A program made the translations under genes and the position numbers. From Eilatimonas milleporae (lineage in GTDB: Bacteria > Pseudomonadota > Alphaproteobacteria > Sphingomonadales > Kordiimonadaceae): a DNA stretch of 64,000 nt. Where the stretch lies: contig NZ_REFR01000012.1 of assembly GCF_003688555.1 (NCBI RefSeq), positions 124,001 to 188,000 on the forward strand. Reading direction: 5' to 3'. Each line of letters starts with the position of its first letter. The first letter of the stretch is position 1. Positions 9,345 through 17,722 of the stretch are shown one piece after another. The notes beneath the pieces were generated by a model. It was not told the DNA's origin. It was given only the letters and a program-made list of their open reading frames with translations, and did no database searches.

Positions 9345-10003
9345 GCCATCAGCACCATATTTTTCTGCATGTGATCCTGTTCGGGATATGGTTCGGCTCT
9401 CTTTTGGCCACTCTGGTCGTGCTGGGCCGGTTATACAGAAATGAGGATATGGCGAGCCGGACGTCTCTGCTCACCAGTCTTCGCCTTGTGGAGCGCGTTC
9501 CGAAAACCGCGTTTCTGCTCATGCTGCCCATGGGCCTGCAATTGTCCAGCAATCTCGGCCTGATCACATTGCAGGCGGGGACCACTTTCGGGGCTTGGGC
9601 GTTTGCTCTGGTTTGGCTCGCCATCTCATGGAGCGGTGCGCGCCACCAGCATGGCAGTACGGCGCGGGCCGCGCGTGTTGTCACCATCATCCTTCAGGTG
9701 TCCTTCGTGTTGGTCGTGGGTGGTGCCGGCATTCTCTCCTTACTCTCGCAAAGCCCGATTCCCCAGCCCTGGCTTGCCGCGAAAATGGTACTTTATGCCA
9801 GCACGCTCATTGTGATGATGCTCTATGATGCCGCACTTATGCCGCTGTATCCTCGTGCTCACGGGCCGGAAGGGGTTAGCACCGTCCCTGAAGACACCGC
9901 GGTTGTCCGCCGCGCCTGTCTCCTCGGCGGACTGGCCATCTCGGTACTGCTGTTCATTCTGGCACGTGCAAGCTGGGTCGGTTTGACGGCCCCGGCGTCT
10001 TAA
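9341..10003 (+). CDS. Integral membrane protein of unknown function (weakly CopD/DUF2269-like)
   Basis: A 220-residue protein dominated by about five to six hydrophobic helices, with a histidine-rich N-terminus (MSHQHHIFLHV). The overall pattern, an N-terminal helix with H and WFG followed by helix pairs and a long cytoplasmic loop near residues 165-190, recalls CopD or DUF2269 membrane proteins. I cannot see a signature that proves either. Translation is coupled to the PsiE-like gene by a 4-base overlap, suggesting the two work together in the membrane. It ends 47 bases before the convergent AstE-like gene. Confidence 0.6.
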   Translation: MSHQHHIFLHVILFGIWFGSLLATLVVLGRLYRNEDMASRTSLLTSLRLVERVPKTAFLLMLPMGLQLSSNLGLITLQAGTTFGAWAFALVWLAISWSGARHQHGSTARAARVVTIILQVSFVLVVGGAGILSLLSQSPIPQPWLAAKMVLYASTLIVMMLYDAALMPLYPRAHGPEGVSTVPEDTAVVRRACLLGGLAISVLLFILARASWVGLTAPAS

Positions 10004-10050
10004 AAGCTGCGTTGGCCATCCGTGGCCATCAATCTTGGGCCGTCGTGCCG

Positions 10051-11100
10051 TCAGTCTTCGGGCACATGGGCGGGGTAATCCTCCTCGCCCAGCCCCTCCA
10101 GTGACAGGTGAAAAGCGTCCACCGCCACCTCGGCGCGTGCGGGGCTTTTGAACATGGCGATATGAAACAGGGCGTCGCCCTCGTTCACATTGGGCATCTG
10201 GTTCATGCCAAGTACCATGCCGTCGTCCTCTGCCAGAACATCCATGTGATCCTCTCCGGTCAGGTCGGAGATACTGGCCAGTCGCTGGCCGCCCAGCACC
10301 CTGTCACCGGGTTTGACCGTCGGTGTCACGATACCGGACCGCGATGCCCGCACCCAATGCGATGACAGCGCTTCCAGCGTGGCGTGTGGTTTGGGCTTGC
10401 GCCGTTTCGCAATCATCCCCAATTCTGCCAGAACGCCGACCAGTCCGCGCACGCCTGCCTTTGTGGCGGTCGGGTCGAAGCGAAAGGCTTCGCCTGCTTC
10501 ATACAGCAGCACGGGCTTGCCGGCTTCCAGCGCATACTGACGCAGCGACCCATCCCGCAAATTGGCGTTGACGATCACCGCCGTGTTGAAGGCATGGGCC
10601 AGTTTTTTTGTTTCAGGATCATTCAGATTGGCCCGGATATGGGGGAAATTGGTTCGGTGATTGGCGCCTGTGTGCAAATCGACCCCGTAATCCGATCTGT
10701 CGATGATTTCCGTGCGCAGGACATGCGCGACCCTGGCCGCCAGCGAGCCTTGTTCCCGGCCTGGAAAAGACCGGTTCAGATCGCGGCGGTCGGGCAGATA
10801 CCGCATATGCTGCAAAAAGCCGTACATATTGACGACCGGTACGGCAATCAATGTCCCCTTCAAACGCTTCAGGGCGGTATGGCGCAGCAGACGCCGTACA
10901 ATGTCGATGCCGCCGATTTCATCGCCGTGAATGGCGGCGGTGACGAACAGCGTCGGCCCGTTGCGCTTGCCATGCACGATATGCACCGGCATCAGCGTGG
11001 GGGTGAAGCGCGATTGACCGGGCAGGGGGACGGGAACGGTGGCACGGCTGCCGGCAGGGATCGCTTGTCCCTGAAAAGAAAAAGCCCCGCGAAGCGGCAT
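10051..11100 (-). CDS. Succinylglutamate desuccinylase/aspartoacylase-family zinc hydrolase
   Basis: A 349-residue zinc-dependent amide hydrolase of the M14-related AstE/AspA family. The visible ligands are His58 and Glu61 (AIHGDEIGG) and His143 (VDLHTG), with the family RDLNRSFPG segment between them. The C-terminal part is a small beta-barrel-like lobe common in this family. The ATG overlaps the rimK stop by one base (TGATG), so the gene is translationally coupled to it. True AstE works in arginine catabolism beside astABCD, which is absent here. Next to RimK the enzyme more plausibly removes glutamate from a peptide tail or acts on an acylated or glutamylated product; that is inference from gene order. 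Third gene of a three-gene operon. Confidence 0.88.
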   Translation of the reverse strand: MPLRGAFSFQGQAIPAGSRATVPVPLPGQSRFTPTLMPVHIVHGKRNGPTLFVTAAIHGDEIGGIDIVRRLLRHTALKRLKGTLIAVPVVNMYGFLQHMRYLPDRRDLNRSFPGREQGSLAARVAHVLRTEIIDRSDYGVDLHTGANHRTNFPHIRANLNDPETKKLAHAFNTAVIVNANLRDGSLRQYALEAGKPVLLYEAGEAFRFDPTATKAGVRGLVGVLAELGMIAKRRKPKPHATLEALSSHWVRASRSGIVTPTVKPGDRVLGGQRLASISDLTGEDHMDVLAEDDGMVLGMNQMPNVNEGDALFHIAMFKSPARAEVAVDAFHLSLEGLGEEDYPAHVPED

Positions 11101-12005
11101 CAGCCGCGTCCCTTGGTGCCGGTGCGGTTGGGGCGGGCATTCTTTTCAAGGAACATGATGATTTTCTCCGCCACATCTGTGCCTGTTGCGCTTTCAACGC
11201 CTTCCAGCCCGGGTGAGGAATTGACCTCCATGATCACCGAGCCGTGGTTGGACCGCAGCATGTCGACACCCGCCACATTCAATCCCATCACCTTGGCGGC
11301 ACGCACGGCGGTGGAGCGTTCCTCGGGCGTGATCCGCACGGCGGTTGCCTGACCGCCCCGGTGCAGGTTCGAGCGGAAATCGCCTTCCGCGCCCTTGCGT
11401 TTCATTGCGGCAACGACCTTGCCGCCGACAACGAGGCAGCGAATATCTTCTCCGTGGGCTTCCTTGATGAACTCCTGTACCAGAATATGGGCATTCAGCC
11501 CGCCAAAGGCCTGAATCATGCTGCGCGCTGCGCCACGCGTGTCTGCCAGCACCACACCGACACCCTGTGTGCCTTCCAGCAGTTTGATGATCACCGGCGG
11601 CCCGCCGACCTGATCGATCACATCGTCCGCTTCCGTCGTGGCTGAGGCGAAGGCCGTTACCGGCAGTCCCAAACCCCGCCGTGACAGCAGTTGAAGACTG
11701 CGCAGCTTGTCGCGGGACCGCGATATGGCAACCGACTCGTTCAGAGGATATACCCCCTGAACTTCGAACTGGCGCAGGACGGCCGTACCGTAAAAGGTGA
11801 TGGACGCGCCGATCCTCGGGATGACGGCATCAAACCCTTCCAGAATTTCCCCCTTGTAGCGGATTTGCGGCCGGTGTGACGCAATATTGATATACACTTT
11901 CAGCGTGTCGATAATCTGCGTTTCATGTCCGCGTTTTTCCGCGGCCTCGACAAGCCGTTTATGGGAGTACAGATTAGGGTTGCGTGCAAGAATGGCGATT
12001 TTCAT
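11100..12005 (-). CDS. rimK: RimK-type alpha-L-glutamate ligase, ATP-grasp
   Basis: A 301-residue ATP-grasp ligase matching RimK over its full length. It has an N-terminal alpha/beta domain ([14 protein letters not shown]), the [19 protein letters not shown]-binding strand-loop, [14 protein letters not shown], and the metal site [10 protein letters not shown] near the C-terminus. RimK adds glutamates to the C-terminus of ribosomal protein S6 and, in vitro, can make poly-alpha-glutamate. The gene sits 24 bases downstream of the retropepsin-like gene and directly upstream of the AstE-like hydrolase. This is the ligase/protease/hydrolase grouping reported for Rim loci. The residues expected for ATP and magnesium binding appear intact. 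Cytoplasmic, probably acting on ribosomes. Confidence 0.95.
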   Translation of the reverse strand: MKIAILARNPNLYSHKRLVEAAEKRGHETQIIDTLKVYINIASHRPQIRYKGEILEGFDAVIPRIGASITFYGTAVLRQFEVQGVYPLNESVAISRSRDKLRSLQLLSRRGLGLPVTAFASATTEADDVIDQVGGPPVIIKLLEGTQGVGVVLADTRGAARSMIQAFGGLNAHILVQEFIKEAHGEDIRCLVVGGKVVAAMKRKGAEGDFRSNLHRGGQATAVRITPEERSTAVRAAKVMGLNVAGVDMLRSNHGSVIMEVNSSPGLEGVESATGTDVAEKIIMFLEKNARPNRTGTKGRG

Positions 12006-12029
12006 GCTGCGGTTCTCCCTGCAATGGGG

Positions 12030-12476
12030 TCATCCGTTGTCCAGGTCTTCATGGTTCAGGCTATAGGAATGCGCGCTGTTCACCACATACCGGTCTCGCA
12101 GCGCTTCACGTCCGATCAACATTCGGAATGTCATTTCATCCCGGTTCGTCAGCGTCAGCAATATGGGGCGTGTATAAGGCCCCAGGGTCAAGCCGGTTTT
12201 CACAACAATACGCTGTTCAGACTGGCCGTTGGAACTGCGGACGGTGCGGATGTCGTGGACCGGGGCGCTGCACAGGATTTCCGGCCTGCGCCGCCTTATG
12301 CGCGGGTGGACGCAAAAATGCGCAACCGTGCCCTCGGGGTTTTCCTCTATACGGATTTTATAGGCGTGCAATGCCGATGTGGCGGCGCCGGTGTCGATTT
12401 TGGCTTTAATGGCTCCTATGCCCAAATCGGGTAGGGCGACCCATTCACGCCAGCCGATAATCAAACATGCTTTCAT
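12030..12476 (-). CDS. Retropepsin-like aspartic protease annotated as ATP-dependent zinc protease (RimB-like)
   Basis: A 148-residue protein of the Zn_protease (PF05618-type) family. The aspartic protease triplet is clear: DTGAATSALHA with the Asp at residue 28. A partner-lobe glycine-rich strand (MLIGREAL) lies near residue 118. Despite the database name, the fold is retropepsin-like and would act as a dimer. In pseudomonads the related RimB protein is encoded with RimK and is reported to cleave or regulate RimK-modified S6 tails. Here it is the first gene of an operon with rimK and the AstE-like hydrolase. The substrate is therefore probably glutamylated protein tails, by family knowledge plus context, not proven. 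Confidence 0.85.
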   Translation of the reverse strand: MKACLIIGWREWVALPDLGIGAIKAKIDTGAATSALHAYKIRIEENPEGTVAHFCVHPRIRRRRPEILCSAPVHDIRTVRSSNGQSEQRIVVKTGLTLGPYTRPILLTLTNRDEMTFRMLIGREALRDRYVVNSAHSYSLNHEDLDNG

Positions 12477-12640
12477 GGGACGCTCTGCGGAAAAGCCTGC
12501 GGCATATTCTGTCGGAGATATGGTCTATCCGGCCATGGACTAACAGGCCATGGTCTTCATTATTGGCAGCCTTGCCATGAAGCCTGCGCCTGCGCAAAGA
12601 CATTTTCAGGTCCTGCGGTAAAACGCAGGCGCACCCGGGG

Positions 12641-13195
12641 TCATCCACTGCGCCATTTAATGGAGCAGCCCATGCTCGGAACCTGTTCACCGGGGCCCAC
12701 ACCCGTGTCTGCAATCAGGCGCATGGCGGCAAGCAAATCGCGCCGGGTCACATTTCCGGCATCCATCGGGCTATCGTCGATACGCCCGCGATACTGAAGC
12801 TCCAGATCGCTGTTATAGCCGAAAAAATCCGGCGTACAGACAGCGCCGTATGCGCGGGCGACAGATTGGTCTTCGTCCAGCAGATAGGGAAAATCAATTC
12901 CATGTTCCGTGGCAAAGGCCCGCATGCGGTCGGGTGCATCCTCGGGATGAGTGGAATAATCGTTGGACATGATCGCGGCTATGCCGATACCGGCGGTGCG
13001 CAGGTCCCGCACATCCCGGACCAGCCGCTCTATGATGGCCTGTACATAAGGGCAGTGGTTGCACATGAAAATGATCAGCGTCCCGCTGACCCCCCTTACA
13101 TCCTGCAATGAGACCTTCATCCCGCTCAGGTCGGGCAAGGTGAAATCGGCCGCCAGGGCACCGAAATCGCAAATGGGAGTTTCCTTCAATGCCAC
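12641..13195 (-). CDS. Thioredoxin-fold redoxin, AhpC/TSA-like family
   Basis: A 184-residue cytoplasmic redoxin. The active-site pair is Cys45 and Cys48 (MCNHCPYVQ), the CxxC form found in a widespread family annotated as thioredoxin family protein. The C-terminal GCSIKW segment is also characteristic. Start is GTG at 13195, with AGGA eight bases upstream. Likely a thiol-disulfide oxidoreductase or peroxiredoxin-like protein; partner and substrate unknown. It is transcribed toward the rim cluster, with 164 bases between its stop and the retropepsin gene start, so independent transcription of the rim operon is possible. Confidence 0.88.
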   Translation of the reverse strand: MALKETPICDFGALAADFTLPDLSGMKVSLQDVRGVSGTLIIFMCNHCPYVQAIIERLVRDVRDLRTAGIGIAAIMSNDYSTHPEDAPDRMRAFATEHGIDFPYLLDEDQSVARAYGAVCTPDFFGYNSDLELQYRGRIDDSPMDAGNVTRRDLLAAMRLIADTGVGPGEQVPSMGCSIKWRSG

Positions 13196-13435
13196 CTCGC
13201 CGTCCTTTCCAATATCTGCTCGGTATCTGAATGCAGGTGTATGTCCTGTCGATCATGATGACGCTATTATGCGTATATTTCTAGCGTATGGTGCGCTGTG
13301 TAGGCCAGACCGCCGTAAGACGGACATTCGGCCACTGCGGACGAATCCAAAGAGGACATGTCCGTTTCGGTTCGACAGGCCGGCTTCTAGGTTTTAAGCT
13401 GCCGGCAGTTGTAAGGACTTCGTGAGGGTAGTGGG

Positions 13436-14683
13436 ATGAACATGAATGCGCGTATGGCGTCAGATGATCGCCAGGACAGGGATATGAACTACAAAAAGGG
13501 TCTGACTGCCTTTCAGTGGGATGATCCCTTTTTCCTGAACGATCAACTGTCCGGTGAAGAGCGGTTGATCCGGGACAGTGCCAGGTCCTACGCGCAGGAC
13601 AGGCTGATGCCGCGCATTCTCGAAGCCAACAGGCATGAGACTTTCGACCGCGCCATTATCTCCGAATTGGGGCAACAGGGTTTGCTCGGCATGACGCTGC
13701 CGGAAGTCTATGGCGGTTCTGATGCCGGATATGTCGCCTACGGGCTCGTCGCGCGGGAAATAGAGCGTGTGGACAGTGGTTACCGTTCCGTCATGTCAGT
13801 GCAAAGCTCTCTCGTCATGCATCCGATTTATGCCTATGGCAGTGAGGAACAGCGCCGCAAGTACCTGCCCAGACTGGCCACCGGCGAATGGGTCGGCAGT
13901 TTCGGTCTGACCGAACCCGACCACGGTTCCGACGCGGGCGGTCTGAAGACGCGGGCCGAGAAGATTGACGGCGGTTATCGCCTGACCGGTTCAAAAATGT
14001 GGATCACCAACAGCCCGATCGCCGACGTTTTTGTCATCTGGGCCAAGTCCGACGCCCATGGCGGTAAAATCCGTGGCTTTATTCTGGAACGCGATGTGGA
14101 CGGCCTGTCCACACCCAAGATCGAGGGTAAATTTTCGCTGCGGGCCTCCTTCACGGGCGAAGTCGTGATGGACGGTGTCGAAGTCGGCGAGGATGCTCTC
14201 CTGCCCTATGCCGAGGGACTTGGCGGACCTTTTGGTTGTCTGAACCGGGCGCGTTACGGCATTTGCTGGGGCTCCATGGGCTCTGCGGAATTCTGCTTCA
14301 ATGCCGCCCGGCAATACACATTGGACCGGGCACAGTTTGAACGCCCCCTGGCAGCCAATCAGTTGATCCAGTTTAAGCTGGCCACGATGGAAACCGATAT
14401 CGCCCTTGGCCTGCAGGGCGCCCTGCGTCTGGGCCGTCTGATGGACGAAGACCGCTTTGCCCCTGAAATGATTTCGATGATGAAGCGCAATAACTGCGGC
14501 AAGGCTTTGGATGTCGCCCGCACAGCCCGTGATATGCACGGTGGTAACGGCGTATCGGATGAATATCACGTCATCCGCCATGTGATGAATATGGAAGCTG
14601 TGAACACATATGAAGGGACCAGTGACGTACACGCCCTGATTTTGGGGCGTGCCATCACCGGTCTTCAGGCGTTCACCGGTTAG
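13436..14683 (+). CDS. gcdH: Glutaryl-CoA dehydrogenase (acyl-CoA dehydrogenase family)
   Basis: A 415-residue flavoprotein. Glutaryl-CoA dehydrogenase oxidatively decarboxylates glutaryl-CoA to crotonyl-CoA in lysine and tryptophan breakdown, passing electrons to ETF. The FAD-binding segments [13 protein letters not shown] and [13 protein letters not shown] are present. The catalytic glutamate lies in [17 protein letters not shown] (about Glu393), a C-terminal signature that separates this group from straight-chain acyl-CoA dehydrogenases. ATG 13436 follows GAGG at eight bases; an internal start near MNYKKG would remove an unconserved N-terminal extension. It heads an operon with a crotonase/3-hydroxyacyl-CoA dehydrogenase fusion and a short-chain dehydrogenase, which would process the crotonyl-CoA product onward. 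Confidence 0.92.
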   Translation: MNMNARMASDDRQDRDMNYKKGLTAFQWDDPFFLNDQLSGEERLIRDSARSYAQDRLMPRILEANRHETFDRAIISELGQQGLLGMTLPEVYGGSDAGYVAYGLVAREIERVDSGYRSVMSVQSSLVMHPIYAYGSEEQRRKYLPRLATGEWVGSFGLTEPDHGSDAGGLKTRAEKIDGGYRLTGSKMWITNSPIADVFVIWAKSDAHGGKIRGFILERDVDGLSTPKIEGKFSLRASFTGEVVMDGVEVGEDALLPYAEGLGGPFGCLNRARYGICWGSMGSAEFCFNAARQYTLDRAQFERPLAANQLIQFKLATMETDIALGLQGALRLGRLMDEDRFAPEMISMMKRNNCGKALDVARTARDMHGGNGVSDEYHVIRHVMNMEAVNTYEGTSDVHALILGRAITGLQAFTG

Positions 14684-14716
14684 AATCAGCAGCGTTTCCT
14701 AAGAGGGAGAGAACTC

Positions 14717-16816
14717 ATGAGCGTGTCTTATGGGGTGACGGATCGTGTCGCCGTATTGACAGTGAACAACCCGCCGGTCAATGCTCTGTCTTTGGCCGTG
14801 CGGCAGGGCTTAAGCGATGGTGCCGCCAGGGCCGCCGCCGATGATGCGGTCGATGCGGTGGTCATCATGGCAACCGGCCGGACCTTCATGGCCGGTGCGG
14901 ACATCCGCGAATTCGGCAAGCCGCCCGTGGCTCCGCACCTTCCGGAAGTGATCGATACCATAGAGGCATTGGAAAAACCCGTCGTCGCCGCCATTCACGG
15001 TACGGCGCTAGGCGGCGGCCTCGAAGTTGCTTTGGGGTGTCATTACCGCATCGCGCTTGAAAGTGCCAAAATCGGCCTGCCTGAGGTCAAACTCGGCATA
15101 CTGCCGGGCGCGGGCGGGACACAGCGCCTGCCGCGCGTCGGCGGGGTGGACAATGCTTTGCAGGCCATGCTGACCGGCAGGCATATTCCGGCGTCGACTG
15201 CCGCGACATGGGGGGCTGTCGACAAGGTCCTGTCTGCGGATGCTGATCTGCAAGCCGAGGCCGTTGCATTTGCAAAGGACAGAATTTCCGATGGTGTGCG
15301 GCGGACACGCGATATGGTCCTGGACGGGGCAGAATACGGCGCCGCCTTTTTTGAGGGCGTGCGAGCGTCCATTGCCAAACAATCGCGCGGTTATTTCGCG
15401 CCGGAGCGGATCATCCGGTGTGTCGAGGCAGCCGTCAGTCTGCCGTTCGACGACGGCATGGCCCGCGAGCGGGAGCTGTTTGCCGAATGCCAGGCCAACC
15501 CGCAGGCCCGTGCCCTTCAGCATTTGTTCTTCGCCGAACGCCAGGTGGCGCGTGTCCCTGGCGTGACAAAGGAAACGCCGCGACGCGATATCCGCCTTGT
15601 CGGTATTCTGGGGGCCGGCACCATGGGTGGTGGCATTGCATTGGCCATGGCCAATGCCGGTATTGCCGTCACGTTGCTTGACACCGGTCAGGATGCACTG
15701 GACCGAGGCCTCGGTGTCATGCGGGGCAATTGGGAGCGTACTGCCAAAAAGGGCAGAATGACGATGGATGATGTGGACCGGCGCATGGGGCTCATCACTC
15801 CGACCCTGTCTTATGATGATTTGGCGGACTGTGATCTGATTATTGAAGCCGTTTTTGAAAAGATGGACATCAAACGCGAAGTCTTTGCCAGGTTGGACGC
15901 CGTGGCGAAGCCTGGCGCCATTCTCGCCACCAATACGTCCTATCTGGATGTGAACGACATCGCCGCCATGACTGCTCGGCCTGACGATGTACTGGGCCTG
16001 CATTTCTTTTCCCCGGCCAATGTGATGCGTCTCCTGGAAATTGTGCGTGCCGAAAAAACGGCTGATTCCGTACTGGCCACCGCACTTGATCTGGCGAAGC
16101 GGATCGGAAAGATCGGTGTGGTATCCGGTGTGTGCCACGGTTTTATCGGCAACCGGATGCTGGGCCCCTACGGCCGCGAGGCGATGCTGGCCGTGATCGG
16201 CGGTACCGAACCGCAGGCCGTCGATAAAGCCCTGTTCGACTTCGGCATGCCGATGGGCCCCAATGCCATGTCGGATATGGCCGGCCTCGATGTCGGATAT
16301 TTCAACCGTCAAAGTGTTGGCCGCGAGAATTACGAGACCAGCGCCTATGACTGGGTCGACCGTTTGGTGGAAATGGGGCGCAAAGGCCAGAAAACCGGAG
16401 AGGGTATTTATAAATACCCTCAGGACGGTCGTACACCGGAACCGGATCCGGTGGTCGCGGATGTTCTGGACGCGGAACGGGAAAAGCTGCGCATCGTGGC
16501 CAAACCCTGGAGCGCGGAACAGGTTGTCGAGCGTTGCATGCTGGCCCTTATCAATGAAGGTGCGAAAATTCTCGGCGAGGGCATTGCCCTGCGCGCCAGC
16601 GATATCGATGTCGTCTATATCAACGGATATGGTTTCCCGCCCTATCGCGGTGGACCGATGCATTATGCCGATGCAATGGGTCTGCCGGCCGTGCTTTCCA
16701 GGATCAAGGCGCTCGCCGTGGAAAACGGCCCCCGTTGGTGGATGCCGGCACCGCTTCTGGAACGACTGGTGGACGAAGGCAAAAGTTTCGCCGATTTTGA
16801 CCGTGAAAACGCATAA
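14717..16816 (+). CDS. Enoyl-CoA hydratase / 3-hydroxyacyl-CoA dehydrogenase fusion (FadB/FadJ-like)
   Basis: A 699-residue bifunctional beta-oxidation enzyme. Residues 1-190 are a crotonase domain: MAGADIREF and TALGGGLEVALGCH form the oxyanion pocket, and PEVKLGILPGAGG carries a catalytic glutamate. From about residue 295 comes a Rossmann domain (GILGAGTMGGGIALAMANAG) binding NAD, with the 3HCDH signature HFFSPANVMRLLEIV. Two C-terminal 3HCDH helical domains follow, the last containing GYGFPPYRGGP. It hydrates enoyl-CoA to 3-hydroxyacyl-CoA and oxidises that to 3-ketoacyl-CoA. A ribosome site (AGAGGGAGAG) precedes the ATG. It is 33 bases downstream of gcdH, so it probably handles crotonyl-CoA among other substrates. 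No thiolase gene is in the window. Confidence 0.94.
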   Translation: MSVSYGVTDRVAVLTVNNPPVNALSLAVRQGLSDGAARAAADDAVDAVVIMATGRTFMAGADIREFGKPPVAPHLPEVIDTIEALEKPVVAAIHGTALGGGLEVALGCHYRIALESAKIGLPEVKLGILPGAGGTQRLPRVGGVDNALQAMLTGRHIPASTAATWGAVDKVLSADADLQAEAVAFAKDRISDGVRRTRDMVLDGAEYGAAFFEGVRASIAKQSRGYFAPERIIRCVEAAVSLPFDDGMARERELFAECQANPQARALQHLFFAERQVARVPGVTKETPRRDIRLVGILGAGTMGGGIALAMANAGIAVTLLDTGQDALDRGLGVMRGNWERTAKKGRMTMDDVDRRMGLITPTLSYDDLADCDLIIEAVFEKMDIKREVFARLDAVAKPGAILATNTSYLDVNDIAAMTARPDDVLGLHFFSPANVMRLLEIVRAEKTADSVLATALDLAKRIGKIGVVSGVCHGFIGNRMLGPYGREAMLAVIGGTEPQAVDKALFDFGMPMGPNAMSDMAGLDVGYFNRQSVGRENYETSAYDWVDRLVEMGRKGQKTGEGIYKYPQDGRTPEPDPVVADVLDAEREKLRIVAKPWSAEQVVERCMLALINEGAKILGEGIALRASDIDVVYINGYGFPPYRGGPMHYADAMGLPAVLSRIKALAVENGPRWWMPAPLLERLVDEGKSFADFDRENA

Positions 16817-16833
16817 ATCAGGGAATCCCATTC

Positions 16834-17616
16834 ATGAGTGATTATTTGAAGGATCTGTTCAGTCTTGAAGGCCGTGTGGCGCTGGTTGCCGGTGCGTCTT
16901 CGGGTATCGGGGCGAATTTTGCCCGCGCACTCGCACGGGCCGGGGCCGATGTGGTACTGGGTGCCCGCCGGGTGGAGCGGATCAAAGCGCTGTCGGACGA
17001 TATTGCCGACGATACGGGACAGCGTACATTGGCCGTCCAGCTCGACGTTACGGACGGAGACAGCGTGAAAGCCGCCTTCGACCAGGCTGCTGAAAACCTG
17101 GGAGTGCCCACGATTGTCTGCAACAATGCCGGCATCGCCGATCCCATGTGGGCCATCGATGTCACCGAGGAGAGTTGGGACAAGGTTATGGATACCAACC
17201 TCAAGGGAATGTGGCGCGTCGCAACCGAAGCGGCATCACGCATGCGCGATGCCGGCCGTGGTGGGTCCATCGTCAATACGGCGTCCATTCTCGGTCTCGG
17301 TGTTGGACCGACACACACCACTTATTCCACATCCAAGGCGGGTGTCGTGCAAATGACCCGCAACATGGCGATTGAGTTTCAGCGTTTCGGTGTACGGGTC
17401 AACGCTCTGTGTCCCGGTTATTTCAAAACGGAAATCAACGAAAGCTATCTGGAAAGCGAGCCCGGGCGTACCCATGTGGCCATGACACCGGCAAAGCGTG
17501 TCGGTGACCTGAAAGAGCTGGAAGCGCCTCTGTTGATGCTGGTCGGCGCCGGCGGCAGTTTCGTCAGCGGTGTTGCCTTGCCCGTGGATGGCGCGCACAG
17601 CGTACTCATCGTCTGA
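16834..17616 (+). CDS. Short-chain dehydrogenase/reductase (SDR), classical type
   Basis: A 260-residue NAD(P)-dependent oxidoreductase. It has the coenzyme loop GASSGIG (residues 20-26), NNAG (97-100), and the catalytic Ser151, Tyr164 and Lys168 in the YSTSK motif. The C-terminus has the common PVDGAHS ending. It starts 17 bases after the beta-oxidation fusion gene and belongs to the same operon, so the substrate is likely a hydroxyacyl- or ketoacyl-CoA or a related alcohol. The family alone does not fix it. A bidirectional terminator follows. Confidence 0.92.
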   Translation: MSDYLKDLFSLEGRVALVAGASSGIGANFARALARAGADVVLGARRVERIKALSDDIADDTGQRTLAVQLDVTDGDSVKAAFDQAAENLGVPTIVCNNAGIADPMWAIDVTEESWDKVMDTNLKGMWRVATEAASRMRDAGRGGSIVNTASILGLGVGPTHTTYSTSKAGVVQMTRNMAIEFQRFGVRVNALCPGYFKTEINESYLESEPGRTHVAMTPAKRVGDLKELEAPLLMLVGAGGSFVSGVALPVDGAHSVLIV

Positions 17617-17669
17617 CAACGGGGTACCGCCTGCATCCGCATATTGGCACCACAACTTGGTCAAATATG

Positions 17670-17698
17670 AAAAGGGCGGCCCGAGTAGCCGCCCTTTT
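17670..17698. terminator. Bidirectional rho-independent terminator
   Basis: Perfect 11-bp stem AAAAGGGCGGC / GCCGCCCTTTT with a 7-base loop. The A-rich and T-rich flanks make it work for both the SDR operon (plus) and the convergent TonB receptor gene (minus). Confidence 0.9.
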
Positions 17699-17722
17699 CG
17701 GTTTCAGGCTCGCGATACCGCC

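Noticed and set aside
15008-16831. 607-codon open frame on the minus strand across the beta-oxidation fusion gene
   Set aside because: It mirrors a well-conserved plus-strand enzyme. Its product shows no domain and is explained by the GC-rich codon bias of the real gene.
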